A program made the position numbers and the translations under genes. A stretch of 42,900 nucleotides of DNA from an uncultured Lachnospiraceae bacterium (GTDB lineage Bacteria; Bacillota; Clostridia; Lachnospirales; Lachnospiraceae). Positions 8,858-17,196 of the stretch are shown here, one piece after another (position 1 is the stretch's first letter; each line of letters opens with the position of its first letter). The stretch is from NCBI GenBank assembly GCA_902786515.1, contig CADADA010000027.1:1-42900 (forward strand), read 5' to 3'. Below the pieces are notes generated by a model, which had not been told where the DNA came from, did not search any database, and saw only the letters and a program-made list of their open reading frames with translations.

Positions 8858-10048
8858 TTAAAATTGAATGTCGGATACATCGAGTTCTCCTGATATTAAT
8901 TTTGGCAACAAAGTATCTCGAAGCTCCGATAAGCGTTGATTTTCTTGCTGATTAGTAATGATTAGGTCAAATAATGGTTGCACAGTGTCATTAAAAGTAT
9001 TTAGAACATCAGCAGTTGGAATAACACAAGGAATACTCATAATATCAGCAGCACTAATATTAGGCTGAGCACTTCCTTGTCCACGATTTACTATTTCATA
9101 GTACACATCGGGTTGCTTTAATGTGCAATAAATGAATGGTAATTTTTCTACCGGGTTATCGCCAAGGAAAAATTTTCCGACACGTTGGTTAACCAGTAAG
9201 GTTTCGGTACAATAAGGAACCATTGCAAATTTTCCGATTGTAGCACCTGTCATTGCAATTAGTAAATCTCCTGCTCCAACTTTGAAGTCTTTGGCTTTAT
9301 CAATTTTATCGACATCAACATATGAACATTCTGCAAGATTTAAATTATCTTGGTTGATTGAGCCAATTTTTATAACTTTAACGCCATTCTCTGTCCACCA
9401 AGAACTTTTAAATGCAAATCCAGACTTGATTGTGCAGTAATCACCTATAAAACCGTTCTTATCTGATTCTGCAAAATATGTTGCATATAGAGTTAGTGCT
9501 TGGTCCAGTAAATTATTGTTTATTTCATTATTCTGTTTTATTTTCTCATCTATTGAACTAAGAATAGCTACAATCTTTCCCTGTGTTTTTTTATCGGGAA
9601 GAAGAAGTTCTAAATTTTCAATATCTGATGGTTTAATAGAAGGATAGGCTGACACACTCTGCTCTGCAATCGCTTGTAAATGTTCTGTAACTTCCTGTTG
9701 TGTCAAAACATAATAAATGTAATCAGGAACTGCTTTCTCAAAATCAACATCAATTACCGCAAATCCTGTTGATACTAAAAAATTCTCAGGCTGTTCTTTA
9801 ATAATTCCATAGTGCAACTGATTCGGTCTTACGGTTGAGTAAATAATACTATTCAATTCTACTTTTCTTCTTGCTCTACTCGGCAACTTGTCCGTAGAAG
9901 TGTTAATATACTGTATTTCATCAACTCGATTCATTATAATATTTCCGGTATCCAAGTAGTTTACAAATTGCCAATCCTCTTTTGGAGAATAAGTGCTTTG
10001 ATTTGTTGAAACTATCGTACCAAGTCTAACCGTCTGCCATTCAGCCAT
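8858..10048 (-). CDS. hsdS: type I restriction specificity subunit HsdS, complete allele
   Basis: This 396-residue DNA-recognition subunit has the normal two-TRD build: TRD1 (1-150), a central conserved helix (GKIVAILSSIDEKIKQNNEI), TRD2, and the terminal helix ending LRDTLLPKLISGELDVSD. The TRDs read the two halves of a split target. The INNNL codons of the central helix (9509-9522) coincide with inversion site 2, so everything downstream of it is an exchangeable cassette. It starts 14 bp after the recombinase gene and is not adjacent to hsdM. It may therefore be a storage allele or may be expressed from the recombinase transcript. Confidence 0.93.
   Translation of the reverse strand: MAEWQTVRLGTIVSTNQSTYSPKEDWQFVNYLDTGNIIMNRVDEIQYINTSTDKLPSRARRKVELNSIIYSTVRPNQLHYGIIKEQPENFLVSTGFAVIDVDFEKAVPDYIYYVLTQQEVTEHLQAIAEQSVSAYPSIKPSDIENLELLLPDKKTQGKIVAILSSIDEKIKQNNEINNNLLDQALTLYATYFAESDKNGFIGDYCTIKSGFAFKSSWWTENGVKVIKIGSINQDNLNLAECSYVDVDKIDKAKDFKVGAGDLLIAMTGATIGKFAMVPYCTETLLVNQRVGKFFLGDNPVEKLPFIYCTLKQPDVYYEIVNRGQGSAQPNISAADIMSIPCVIPTADVLNTFNDTVQPLFDLIITNQQENQRLSELRDTLLPKLISGELDVSDIQF
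9509..9522 (-). repeat. hsdS inversion site 2 (central INNNL codons)
   Basis: TAAATTATTGTTTA on the plus strand, the reverse complement of sites 1 and 3. It encodes I-N-N-N-L of the central HsdS helix. With site 1 it brackets a 684-bp TRD2 cassette. Confidence 0.85.
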
Positions 10049-10062
10049 AATCGTTATCCTCT

Positions 10063-11046
10063 CTATCCAATGTATTTTCGGTGAGCAATCTTAACATTAC
10101 TCTGCTTGACCATTGCGTATTGCAAGGTCGTATCTATCTTCCTATGCCCCAAGAGCTGTTGTAGTTGCTCAATGGGCATTCCTTTATCTATTGCCATTGT
10201 TGCAAGTGTACGCCTGAACTTATGCGGGTGTACTTTTTGCAACCCTAATTGCTTTCCAAATTCACGCAGACGAACCTCAACTCCACCGATTTTCAGCCTT
10301 TCATGTGGCGATTTCAACGACACGAATAGTGCCGGATTGTCGTCCGTTCTGCTCTCTATGTAATTCTGCAAATGTATCTTAGTTCGAGCGTCAAAATAAA
10401 CCACTCGTTCCTTGCTGCCTTTACCAAACACGATACATTCTCTCTCGTTGAAATCAATATCATTTCGGTTAAGCAATACCATTTCTCCGACACGCATACC
10501 CGTTGAAGCAAGCATATCAATAATTGCCAAGTCTCTCAACTCCGTGCAGTTATCCCTCATAAGTTCCAACGCTTCATCGGAATAGGTTTCCTTGATGTTT
10601 GTGCCGGTCTTAACTCTATGTATTCGTCTGACCGGGCTTTTCAGTATGTAATCCTCGTCCTCCAGCCAAGAGAAGAAGCTGGAAAGAATACGGCGAATAT
10701 TGTCTATCGTAACCTTACTTGACTTCTTCTTTTCCTGATATTCGGTCAGGTATCCTCGAATGTCGTCCGTTACAATGTGCTTGACATCTTTGTGCAACTC
10801 ATCGAGCATTGCTTCAATAGTAGCCTTGTAGTATTTAAGAGATTTCTCGGAACAGCCCTCAATTCGCTTTGCCGATAAGAATAGCTCCACATAGTTCTGT
10901 TCCGAGTTATTCTCTTGGTTTTGCTTCTCAGTTACCTCATACTTTGCAAGGGTATATTGCAACACTTCTTGCAGCTTCTCATTTTGCGCATTATTCAGGA
11001 AAGGTAACATACCCTGAATAACATCTTTGATTATATCTTGTTTCAC
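10063..11046 (-). CDS. tyrosine recombinase of the hsdS shuffling locus
   Basis: About 327 residues with a SAM-like N-terminal core-binding domain and a C-terminal catalytic domain. Catalytic residues are visible: Arg in STGMRVGEM, HxxR in HPHKFRRTLA, and His then Tyr in LLGHRKIDTTLQYA. Enzymes of this kind sit inside type I loci and invert hsdS segments. Flanking inverted 14-bp sites on both sides support that role. I choose the GTG at 11046, which has AAGGAG at about eight bases; the TTG at 11052 is too close to it. Transcribed together with the complete hsdS. Confidence 0.92.
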   Translation of the reverse strand: MKQDIIKDVIQGMLPFLNNAQNEKLQEVLQYTLAKYEVTEKQNQENNSEQNYVELFLSAKRIEGCSEKSLKYYKATIEAMLDELHKDVKHIVTDDIRGYLTEYQEKKKSSKVTIDNIRRILSSFFSWLEDEDYILKSPVRRIHRVKTGTNIKETYSDEALELMRDNCTELRDLAIIDMLASTGMRVGEMVLLNRNDIDFNERECIVFGKGSKERVVYFDARTKIHLQNYIESRTDDNPALFVSLKSPHERLKIGGVEVRLREFGKQLGLQKVHPHKFRRTLATMAIDKGMPIEQLQQLLGHRKIDTTLQYAMVKQSNVKIAHRKYIG

Positions 11047-11147
11047 AGTCAATTCTCCTTCGAATATTTATTAGAGAACAACTATGGGGCGGAAGTCCCC
11101 CGATATTAACTCCTGCCACCCACGGAAGTAATGGGATATGTTATAAG

Positions 11148-11861
11148 CTAAACAATAATTTAGAGCAACAAGTTCAAGCTATATTCAAAGAATGGTTTAT
11201 AGACAATCCTGAGAACGAAAATTGGTCTAATGGAACATTCTCTGAGCTTATCGAATCTACCTTAAGCGGTGATTGGGGTAAGGAAGCACCTACTGGAAAC
11301 AATACTGAAAAAGTTTACTGTGTTAGAGGTGCAGATATTCCAGAGGTTAAAGCGGGAAACAAAGGTAAAATGCCTTCTCGATACATACTACCTAAGAATT
11401 ATGCTTCAAAGAAATTAACCGCTGGAGATATTGTTGTCGAAATTTCAGGTGGAAGCCCTACTCAATCTACTGGTCGTTGTACTGCAATCTCAGAGTCATT
11501 GCTTAATCGTTATGATAGCGGAATGGTGTGTACTAATTTCTGTCGAGCTATTAAGCCGATTTCCGGTTACAGTATGTTTATCTATTATTATTGGCAATAC
11601 CTATATGATAAAGGCGTATTTTTCTCTTACGAAAACGGTACAACAGGTATCAAAAACCTTGATATATCTGGCTTCTTAGGAACAGAGCCTATTGTTATTC
11701 CACCAAAAGAAAAAGTATTGGCGTTTGATGATTATTGCCAAACGGTTTTTGACCAGATATTTGCTAATGGCAAAGAAAGTGAACAGCTGGCTCAACTTCG
11801 AGACACCTTACTTCCTAAGCTAATGTCCGGCGAGCTTGATGTATCGGACATTGAAATCTAA
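11148..11861 (+). CDS. hsdS: silent HsdS TRD2 half-gene, inverted cassette
   Basis: On the plus strand, against all its neighbours, an open frame continues from the INNNL site through EQQVQAIFKEWFID, a TRD2 and the usual HsdS tail LRDTLLPKLMSGELDVSD. It has no start codon or ribosome site of its own at the 5' end; what precedes the site is not HsdS-like. This is a stored specificity half. Inverting 11149-11880 would join it in frame to the TRD1 half at 12361 and give a protein of about 397 residues, the same size as the complete allele. Confidence 0.88.
   Translation, partial: LNNNLEQQVQAIFKEWFIDNPENENWSNGTFSELIESTLSGDWGKEAPTGNNTEKVYCVRGADIPEVKAGNKGKMPSRYILPKNYASKKLTAGDIVVEISGGSPTQSTGRCTAISESLLNRYDSGMVCTNFCRAIKPISGYSMFIYYYWQYLYDKGVFFSYENGTTGIKNLDISGFLGTEPIVIPPKEKVLAFDDYCQTVFDQIFANGKESEQLAQLRDTLLPKLMSGELDVSDIEI
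11149..11162 (+). repeat. hsdS inversion site 3
   Basis: Exact TAAACAATAATTTA, in the same orientation as site 1, at the 5' end of the silent plus-strand cassette. Confidence 0.85.
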
Positions 11862-12361
11862 GCCACTAAATTATTGTTTATCTTATTATTACATTCTATT
11901 TTTTTATCAAGCAGGCGCAATACACACGCAATTTTTTTTTGCTCTACAATATCATAATGGGGAACCCCATATTGCATTATAGATGTTTTATCTCCTCGAG
12001 GCATTTTTGTTCCTTTTGATGTTGCCATCGAATAATTAAAAAAAGCATCATCTGCTAAAACATAATACAAAAAGTCTTTATCTGTGTTTTCGTTTGCCTT
12101 AAAAACAAGCACATCGTTTGAACATCCACCATCATATTCTGCCTGCCAAATCTTTTTGAAATATGGTCTAATATTCGAAACTAACACATCTCCTTTTTTA
12201 TATTCTTGTGTTTGTGATGTAGTAGGTAACGACGTAGCTCGAATGACCCCTCCCTTGTTTGGTAACATATTCTCTGTGGATATGTATGTGTCTTTATTTA
12301 GTCCATCAACATTAACTTTACCTTTTCTATATTCGCACAGCGATGACAAACTATATTTCAT
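11858..12361 (-). CDS. hsdS: HsdS TRD1 half-gene next to hsdM (currently truncated allele)
   Basis: A 167-residue frame that overlaps the end of hsdM by 11 bp, the usual hsdM-hsdS coupling. It contains only TRD1 (MKYSLSSLCEYRKGK onward) and the central helix IECNNKINNNL, then stops after V-A as it runs out of inversion site 4. In this orientation the operon makes a half-HsdS. Half-subunits can sometimes dimerise into a palindromic-specificity enzyme, but inversion of the neighbouring cassette would restore a full protein. Not a decayed gene: the break falls exactly at the recombination site. Confidence 0.88.
   Translation of the reverse strand: MKYSLSSLCEYRKGKVNVDGLNKDTYISTENMLPNKGGVIRATSLPTTSQTQEYKKGDVLVSNIRPYFKKIWQAEYDGGCSNDVLVFKANENTDKDFLYYVLADDAFFNYSMATSKGTKMPRGDKTSIMQYGVPHYDIVEQKKIACVLRLLDKKIECNNKINNNLVA
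11867..11880 (-). repeat. hsdS inversion site 4
   Basis: TAAATTATTGTTTA on the plus strand, inverted relative to site 3. It lies five bases beyond the stop codon of the silent cassette and at the INNNL codons of the TRD1 half-gene. It is the junction that decides the expressed HsdS. Confidence 0.85.
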
Positions 12362-13877
12362 ACCCTATCGCCCCCAGTTTCTTACGGATTTCTTCTTCAA
12401 TTTCATGAGACTTAACAAACATATCAGAAAGTTCAGAGGTCAAGCGACTCATTTTTTCTTCAAAAGGTTCCCCATCGTCCTCTACTTCTTCAATACCTAC
12501 ATATCTACCAGGTGTGAGAATATAATCTTGATTTGCAATATCTTGAATATCTGCTATTGCACAAAAACCTTTTACTTCTTCAAGTGTTCCATTTTGAAAA
12601 TCTTCAAATGTTTTTGCTAATTTATCAATATCTCCAAGGCTGCCATCTTCTTGAATGCCTTCCGTAAAATCTCTGTGCTTACGGTCAACCATATGTCCCA
12701 TCTTACGAGCATCTATAAAGAGTGTTTTGCCTTTTTGCTTTTTATTTTTGCTGATAAACCAAAGCGTAACAGGAATTGTTACACTGTAAAACAACTGAGT
12801 AGGTAACGCAACAATACCTTCTACTAAATCATCTTGAATAATATTTTTTCTAATTTCTCCCTCTCCTGATGACTGAGAAGATAATGCACCATTAGCTAGT
12901 ACTAAACCTATTTTTCCATTTGGTGCAAGATGGTATATCATATGCTGAATCCATGCATAGTTGGCATTCCCCGCCGGTGGTGTTCCATATTTCCAACGCC
13001 TATCATCTTTCAATTTATCCTGCCCCCAGTTAGAAAGATTAAATGGTGGATTTGCCATAATAAAATCTGCTTTTAATGTAGGATGCAAATCATTAAAGAA
13101 TGTATCAGCTTGATAAGGTCCGAAATTTGCATCAATCCCTCTAATAGCCATGTTCATTTTAGCCATTTTCCAAGTATCAGCATTTGACTCCTGACCATAT
13201 ACAGAAATGGAATCTCTGTTTCCTCTATGTGCTTCAATAAAATCTGCTGATTGAACAAACATGCCTCCAGAACCACAACATGGATCATATACACGACAGT
13301 TATCGTATGGCTTTAGAATTGCTACGATTGTTTTAACAATACTTTCAGGAGTATAGAATTCTCCACCCTTAACACCCTCATACGCAGCAAATTCTTTGAT
13401 ACAATATTGATATGTTTTTCCAAGTAAGTCCTTACTTTCCTTTGTGTTGCCCATATCCATATTAGAGAATAAATCAACAACCTCCCCCAATACTCTCTTA
13501 TCCAAATCAGGGCTTGCATAGTTCTTAGGCAAAACATTTTTAAGAGATGTATTTTCTTTCTCGATAGCCCTCATTGCTTCATCAATAACAGTCCCAATTT
13601 CAGGAGTATGCGCACAAGAGGCAATTTTGTCCCAACGAGCCTTTTCTGGCACATAGAATATATTATCTTCTACATAAGCATCTCTATCATCCTCAAAGCC
13701 ATCCCCCTCCGCAACAAGTTCTTCATATCGTTTCTTAAATGCACTCGAAATGTATCGAAGAAATATAAGCCCCACGATTACCTTTCTGTACTCTGCTGCC
13801 GGGATGTGTCCCCAAAGAACACAAGCCGCATCCCAAATTTGTTTTTCAAAACCAATGTTAGCATTATTTTCTGTCAT
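12351..13877 (-). CDS. hsdM: type I restriction methylase subunit HsdM
   Basis: A 508-residue N6-adenine DNA methyltransferase. The N-terminal helical HsdM domain begins IWDAACVLWGHIPAAEYRK. The SAM-binding motif I is YDPCCGSGGMF (about residue 200) and the catalytic motif IV is ANPPFNLSNW (about 278). It forms the M2S modification enzyme and is the core of the R2M2S restriction complex. The ATG follows AAAGGAAG. It is the first large gene of the operon, 80 bp after the small regulator, and overlaps hsdS. Confidence 0.96.
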   Translation of the reverse strand: MTENNANIGFEKQIWDAACVLWGHIPAAEYRKVIVGLIFLRYISSAFKKRYEELVAEGDGFEDDRDAYVEDNIFYVPEKARWDKIASCAHTPEIGTVIDEAMRAIEKENTSLKNVLPKNYASPDLDKRVLGEVVDLFSNMDMGNTKESKDLLGKTYQYCIKEFAAYEGVKGGEFYTPESIVKTIVAILKPYDNCRVYDPCCGSGGMFVQSADFIEAHRGNRDSISVYGQESNADTWKMAKMNMAIRGIDANFGPYQADTFFNDLHPTLKADFIMANPPFNLSNWGQDKLKDDRRWKYGTPPAGNANYAWIQHMIYHLAPNGKIGLVLANGALSSQSSGEGEIRKNIIQDDLVEGIVALPTQLFYSVTIPVTLWFISKNKKQKGKTLFIDARKMGHMVDRKHRDFTEGIQEDGSLGDIDKLAKTFEDFQNGTLEEVKGFCAIADIQDIANQDYILTPGRYVGIEEVEDDGEPFEEKMSRLTSELSDMFVKSHEIEEEIRKKLGAIGYEI

Positions 13878-13957
13878 TTATAGCTTCCTTTCTATCAATA
13901 AATTGCCCCTATTTATTTGCATATACAACTTCGTTTTGCAATATCATAATCCTATTG

Positions 13958-14173
13958 TTAATGTTCTATCTCCACAATATCATCAAACCCACATTTCAGC
14001 TCCAAACATATCCTCGCCAGTATATCCAATGATACCTGCTGATTATTATTCATCTTCGTAAATGTGCTTGGTGCAATTTGCGTTCTCTTTCTTAATTCTG
14101 TTTTCGTCATTTCCCTATCAATCAATAGTTTCCATAAGGGCTTATATGATATTTTCACCTGATTTTCTGACAT
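13958..14173 (-). CDS. small Cro/C1-type regulator upstream of hsdM
   Basis: 71 residues, essentially one helix-turn-helix domain (MTKTELRKRTQIAPSTFTKM) with the tail GFDDIVEIEH typical of short HTH_26 / Cro-like proteins. GAGGAAAG precedes the ATG. It leads the restriction operon and has a good promoter and an inverted repeat just upstream, so it probably autoregulates and delays or tunes hsd expression in the manner of restriction control proteins. Confidence 0.85.
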   Translation of the reverse strand: MSENQVKISYKPLWKLLIDREMTKTELRKRTQIAPSTFTKMNNNQQVSLDILARICLELKCGFDDIVEIEH

Positions 14174-14223
14174 GTTCTTTCCTCCGATTTATCACGCCAA
14201 ATAGTCCTTTTTTCTCGAAAATA

Positions 14224-14270
14224 ATTATATCATCTATCTTTCATATTTACAATTAGAACTTTTGAGTTCT
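14224..14270 (-). promoter_or_regulatory. promoter and operator for the hsd regulator
   Basis: On the minus strand, TTGTAA (14247-14252) and TATAAT (14224-14229) are separated by 17 bp. Immediately upstream is the inverted repeat AGAACT-TTTG-AGTTCT (14255-14270). A direct repeat TTCTCGAAA occurs at 14212-14220 and 14267-14275, flanking the promoter. This suggests repressor binding by the encoded Cro-like protein. Confidence 0.65.
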
Positions 14271-14313
14271 CGAAACATAGAGTATTACTAAGTATATCTA
14301 TTTTTCTATTGAT

Positions 14314-14339
14314 TGCTTTTTGTACCTGCTTTTTGTACC
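14314..14339. repeat. 13-bp tandem repeat TGCTTTTTGTACC
   Basis: Two exact adjacent copies (14314-14326, 14327-14339) just beyond the relaxase 3' end. The GTACC core recalls the AGTACCA pair at the other end of element 1 (21562-21579), so this may be the integrase arm-type site at the element's left end. The spacing differs (13 versus 11 bp). Confidence 0.4.
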
Positions 14340-14403
14340 TCTTCTTTCTCTTCAATAATGTAATCCAAAACCGTCATAATAGTTCATGAAATAGACAGAG
14401 GAA

Positions 14404-16497
14404 CTATCTCCCTCTGCCTATATTCCACTGCTTTTCCTGTTCCTTTTCATGCACATCATTCCCGCCGACAGTCTCATCATAAATCTTCTGATACTCTTCA
14501 TACAGTTGAACCCCATCAAGTTTCACCCCCAATTTATCCAGCACACTCATAAAAAGCTTCAAATTTCCACCAGCATCACTTACATCGAACTTAAAAGCAT
14601 TTGCTTTCACAGAAGTTTTAAGGTATTTATATGGACCATAAGCCCAAAGTTCTCTTGCTACCTTTTCTGCCTTATCTGCCACAACATTCTTTTTAACAAC
14701 ATCTACTAAACGCTTTGATTCCTCATACAGCCTGTCAAAATCAGCTTCGTGACCAATTTGCTTAAAGAAGCTATTCAGTTTCTCATATACTGCCAGTACA
14801 TCATCGTTTTCATTAACGCCTGCCATTCGTATCTTCTCCTCATCAGAACTGACCTGATAATCTGCATACGAATAAAATGATTTATCTTTTACATTCGTCT
14901 CAGCCACTACCTCTTCCATGTCCATTGCAGGCTCCGATTTACTGCCATACATTTCCTCTGTGAAGTTTTCGTATGATTCTTTCAAATCATTTCCACGATA
15001 TTTCTGTTCAGGCACATCAGGATAAGTTTCACCATCCCCCGCCTTTCCGACATACTCTAAATCAGCAACACACATATCTTCCGAAGCATCCTTCCCCTGT
15101 TTTCCCTCAAGAAATGCCGCATCTGTAACCGAAACTCCTTCTTCTGTTCTTTCCACTTCCATCACATCAACTTCATCCGTGTGTCCTTTATGAACTGCCA
15201 TTTCTTCCCTCTGAGGTATCACAATTTCTTCCTCATCAATAAGTTCTCCCATTTCCGGCACATCATGATACGCAGTATACAGATTTTCCTTTATCGCCAT
15301 ATCCACTAGACCAATCTGCTTTTTTGCATCTTTCTTCTGTTGCTTCAATACATCCAATTCTTTCTGCATATCCATATGCCACAACTGATAATCCCGATAC
15401 TGTTCCTCAGTCTTAATTGCTCTCTTTTTACCGGAACTAAGCCTATAAATCTCATGCTGCTTATCATCTATCTCCTTCATTTTCTTTTCCTGTTCACTTC
15501 TATAATCCAGCAAATCAGAAAAGTCTCTGATATTGTTATCCACCAGCATCAAATACTCATCCTGCAACTGATGAAACCTTTTCAAATCCTCTGCGTATTT
15601 TACTGCATTGACTTTGAACCTGTTCTGCTCCACCATACGAAGTCGGTACATTTTGGCATAGTATTTCTTCTGAAATTCTGAAAGATTTGTGTGTTTCAAA
15701 TACCGAATATTCTTAGAATAAAAATGTGGATGCACCATCCAAGGCATATCCACATAATATCTAATCTTATTCTCTGAAAACATTTCATCCATTTTTGCAA
15801 GACTGTGATAATATCTGTATCCCGGAGCCTGCACTTCCATCCACACACCTGACTTAAATATATATCCCAGTCTTCTCATCAGATATTTGAAGTGTTCAAC
15901 ATCTCCAGCGGCATAAGCACACATCTGTGCGTCACGCAGGATAATTTCTTTCATTGACATTTCTTTTTCCCATTTATCCCTGCTGATGTTCTTTGGGTTT
16001 TTACTATATTCCGCAGGTATAATACCAAGTCCCAACTCTTTGCAATACTTATTCGTAATCGGTTGCAAATGATTCTTCCAGTTTCCTCTCGGCGAATTAT
16101 ACTTCCTCCCAGTTGTTATACTCACACTGTTCCATATCAAATGACCATGCATGTGTTCCCTGTCTGTATGAACCGCAAATACAGCTTCATAATCATCCCC
16201 AAGTACATCCTTCGCAAAATGTTCCAATACATACATTGCCTGTTCTGCCGTAACTTTCTCCTCCGGAGAAAACGAAATAATCACATGATAGCCTTGTCTG
16301 TTACCTGTCTTGTGAAATATATTCTTTGTTTCTACCATTTGCTCAAATGCTGTATCCGGCAGGCAGTTGATACTGCCCACCAAAACACATTCTTCTGTCT
16401 TGTCTGGATTTTGGATATATCGCAAAGCATTTTCCAAATGCGATGCCGGATTTCTGCCTTTTGATTCCTTAATATTCAGAATCTTTGTAATCGCCAT
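14404..16497 (-). CDS. relaxase / mobilization nuclease (MOB_P type)
   Basis: 697 residues. The N-terminal 250 are a relaxase domain: motif with His and Tyr region near RNPASHLENALRYI, GYHVIISFSPEE, and the metal-binding histidine triad HTDREHMHGHLIWN (about residues 109-122). Relaxases nick oriT and pilot the strand into the recipient. The long C-terminal part is helical and acidic with no domain I can name. GGAGGTG precedes the ATG. The start overlaps the end of mobC by 22 bp, typical of mobC-mobA pairs. A weak hairpin (14396-14416) spans its stop codon. Confidence 0.92.
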   Translation of the reverse strand: MAITKILNIKESKGRNPASHLENALRYIQNPDKTEECVLVGSINCLPDTAFEQMVETKNIFHKTGNRQGYHVIISFSPEEKVTAEQAMYVLEHFAKDVLGDDYEAVFAVHTDREHMHGHLIWNSVSITTGRKYNSPRGNWKNHLQPITNKYCKELGLGIIPAEYSKNPKNISRDKWEKEMSMKEIILRDAQMCAYAAGDVEHFKYLMRRLGYIFKSGVWMEVQAPGYRYYHSLAKMDEMFSENKIRYYVDMPWMVHPHFYSKNIRYLKHTNLSEFQKKYYAKMYRLRMVEQNRFKVNAVKYAEDLKRFHQLQDEYLMLVDNNIRDFSDLLDYRSEQEKKMKEIDDKQHEIYRLSSGKKRAIKTEEQYRDYQLWHMDMQKELDVLKQQKKDAKKQIGLVDMAIKENLYTAYHDVPEMGELIDEEEIVIPQREEMAVHKGHTDEVDVMEVERTEEGVSVTDAAFLEGKQGKDASEDMCVADLEYVGKAGDGETYPDVPEQKYRGNDLKESYENFTEEMYGSKSEPAMDMEEVVAETNVKDKSFYSYADYQVSSDEEKIRMAGVNENDDVLAVYEKLNSFFKQIGHEADFDRLYEESKRLVDVVKKNVVADKAEKVARELWAYGPYKYLKTSVKANAFKFDVSDAGGNLKLFMSVLDKLGVKLDGVQLYEEYQKIYDETVGGNDVHEKEQEKQWNIGRGR

Positions 16498-16838
16498 GTT
16501 TCCAACACCTCCCCGAATAAGCTTTTGATTTCATCAAGGCTTCTCTGCAACTTATCGATATCGCTGAAGTACAGTTCTCCTTGTGTATTTCCAAGCTTAA
16601 CAGCCTGATTGATATTATTTGCAATACCAGAAAAAATCCTGATAACTCTTGCCCTGTCCTCTGGATATCGAAAGTCAACATTGCCACCTAAGCGAATTAA
16701 TTCCCGCACATATTCGCTTACAGTTTTTCCACTTTTTCCAACTGCTGCATCCAGAATATCCATATCCTTCTCCGACAATTTCACCGAAATCTTATAATCT
16801 TTCCTATCAGACTTGTATCTTTTCTTTCCATCTGCCAT
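16476..16838 (-). CDS. mobC: MobC-like relaxosome accessory protein
   Basis: About 120 residues. An RHH-type N-terminus (KISVKLSEKDMDILDAAV) and the MobC signature GNNINQAVKL-like segment, here IANNINQAVKLGNTQGE, are visible. It binds near oriT and helps the relaxase open DNA. I place the start at the second ATG (16838), eight bases after AAAGGGG; an ATG two codons earlier is too close. Translationally coupled to the relaxase. Confidence 0.88.
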   Translation of the reverse strand: MADGKKRYKSDRKDYKISVKLSEKDMDILDAAVGKSGKTVSEYVRELIRLGGNVDFRYPEDRARVIRIFSGIANNINQAVKLGNTQGELYFSDIDKLQRSLDEIKSLFGEVLETWRLQRF

Positions 16839-17040
16839 AATCATATCCCCTTTCGTGTCTTAAAAATATTGTCTTAAACCAATTTCTTCTTATCTGTCCC
16901 ATTGCTCTTTCATCCTTTCCAAAAGTAGTGTTCACTGGTTTTGCAAGATGCGGAAAAGGTCGGACCTTTTCCCCAAAAAATATATAAACGCCTTCAGCGT
17001 TTACATCATTTTTCGTCTTGGCAGGAGCACCTGCACCCGA
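16839..17040. other. probable oriT region of element 1
   Basis: Noncoding stretch upstream of mobC. It contains the perfect inverted repeat GGAAAAGGTC (16952-16961) / GACCTTTTCC (16963-16972) and a second small hairpin AAACGC-cttca-GCGTTT near 16986-17002. Position next to mobC and relaxase suits oriT. The nic site cannot be placed by eye; one of the hairpins may simply be a terminator for parR. Confidence 0.45.
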
Positions 17041-17051
17041 TATATTTTACC

Positions 17052-17196
17052 GCTATCACACTTGATAGCAGGTATTATAATATAGATATCTTTCCGGCAC
17101 TTTTTGATAGCACTACACCATTTCAATTTTCTTTGCTATCATAAGTGCCTGTTTTGATATCTTTTCACCTAATTGTGATAGCAGTCATGCTATCAC
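17052..17196. repeat. parC-like field of six GCTATCA repeats
   Basis: GCTATCA occurs at 17052-17058, 17135-17141 and 17189-17195, and its complement TGATAGC at 17063-17069, 17105-17111 and 17176-17182. Outer copies form inverted pairs with 4-base spacers; the inner two sit in longer arms (GGCACTT at 17096, AAGTGCC at 17143). It adjoins parR and is the best candidate for the ParR-bound centromere. The last copy overlaps the parR stop codon. Confidence 0.65.

Noticed and set aside
11061..11128. Short plus-strand peptide and HsdS-like upstream extension of the silent cassette
   Set aside because: The residues before the INNNL site do not resemble the central HsdS helix, and no ribosome site is present.
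11370..11861. Plus-strand ATG-started HsdS fragment as an independent gene
   Set aside because: The same frame is open back to the inversion site at 11149 and the ATG is inside the TRD; it is part of a silent cassette, not a separate gene.
14396..14416. Hairpin at the relaxase stop as a terminator
   Set aside because: Only six base pairs and no T run follows on the minus strand, so not called as a separate feature.
15340..15681. Long plus-strand frames opposite the relaxase and other large genes
   Set aside because: Rich in Leu, Phe, Ile and His as expected for antisense frames of AT-rich lysine/glutamate-rich genes; no ribosome sites.
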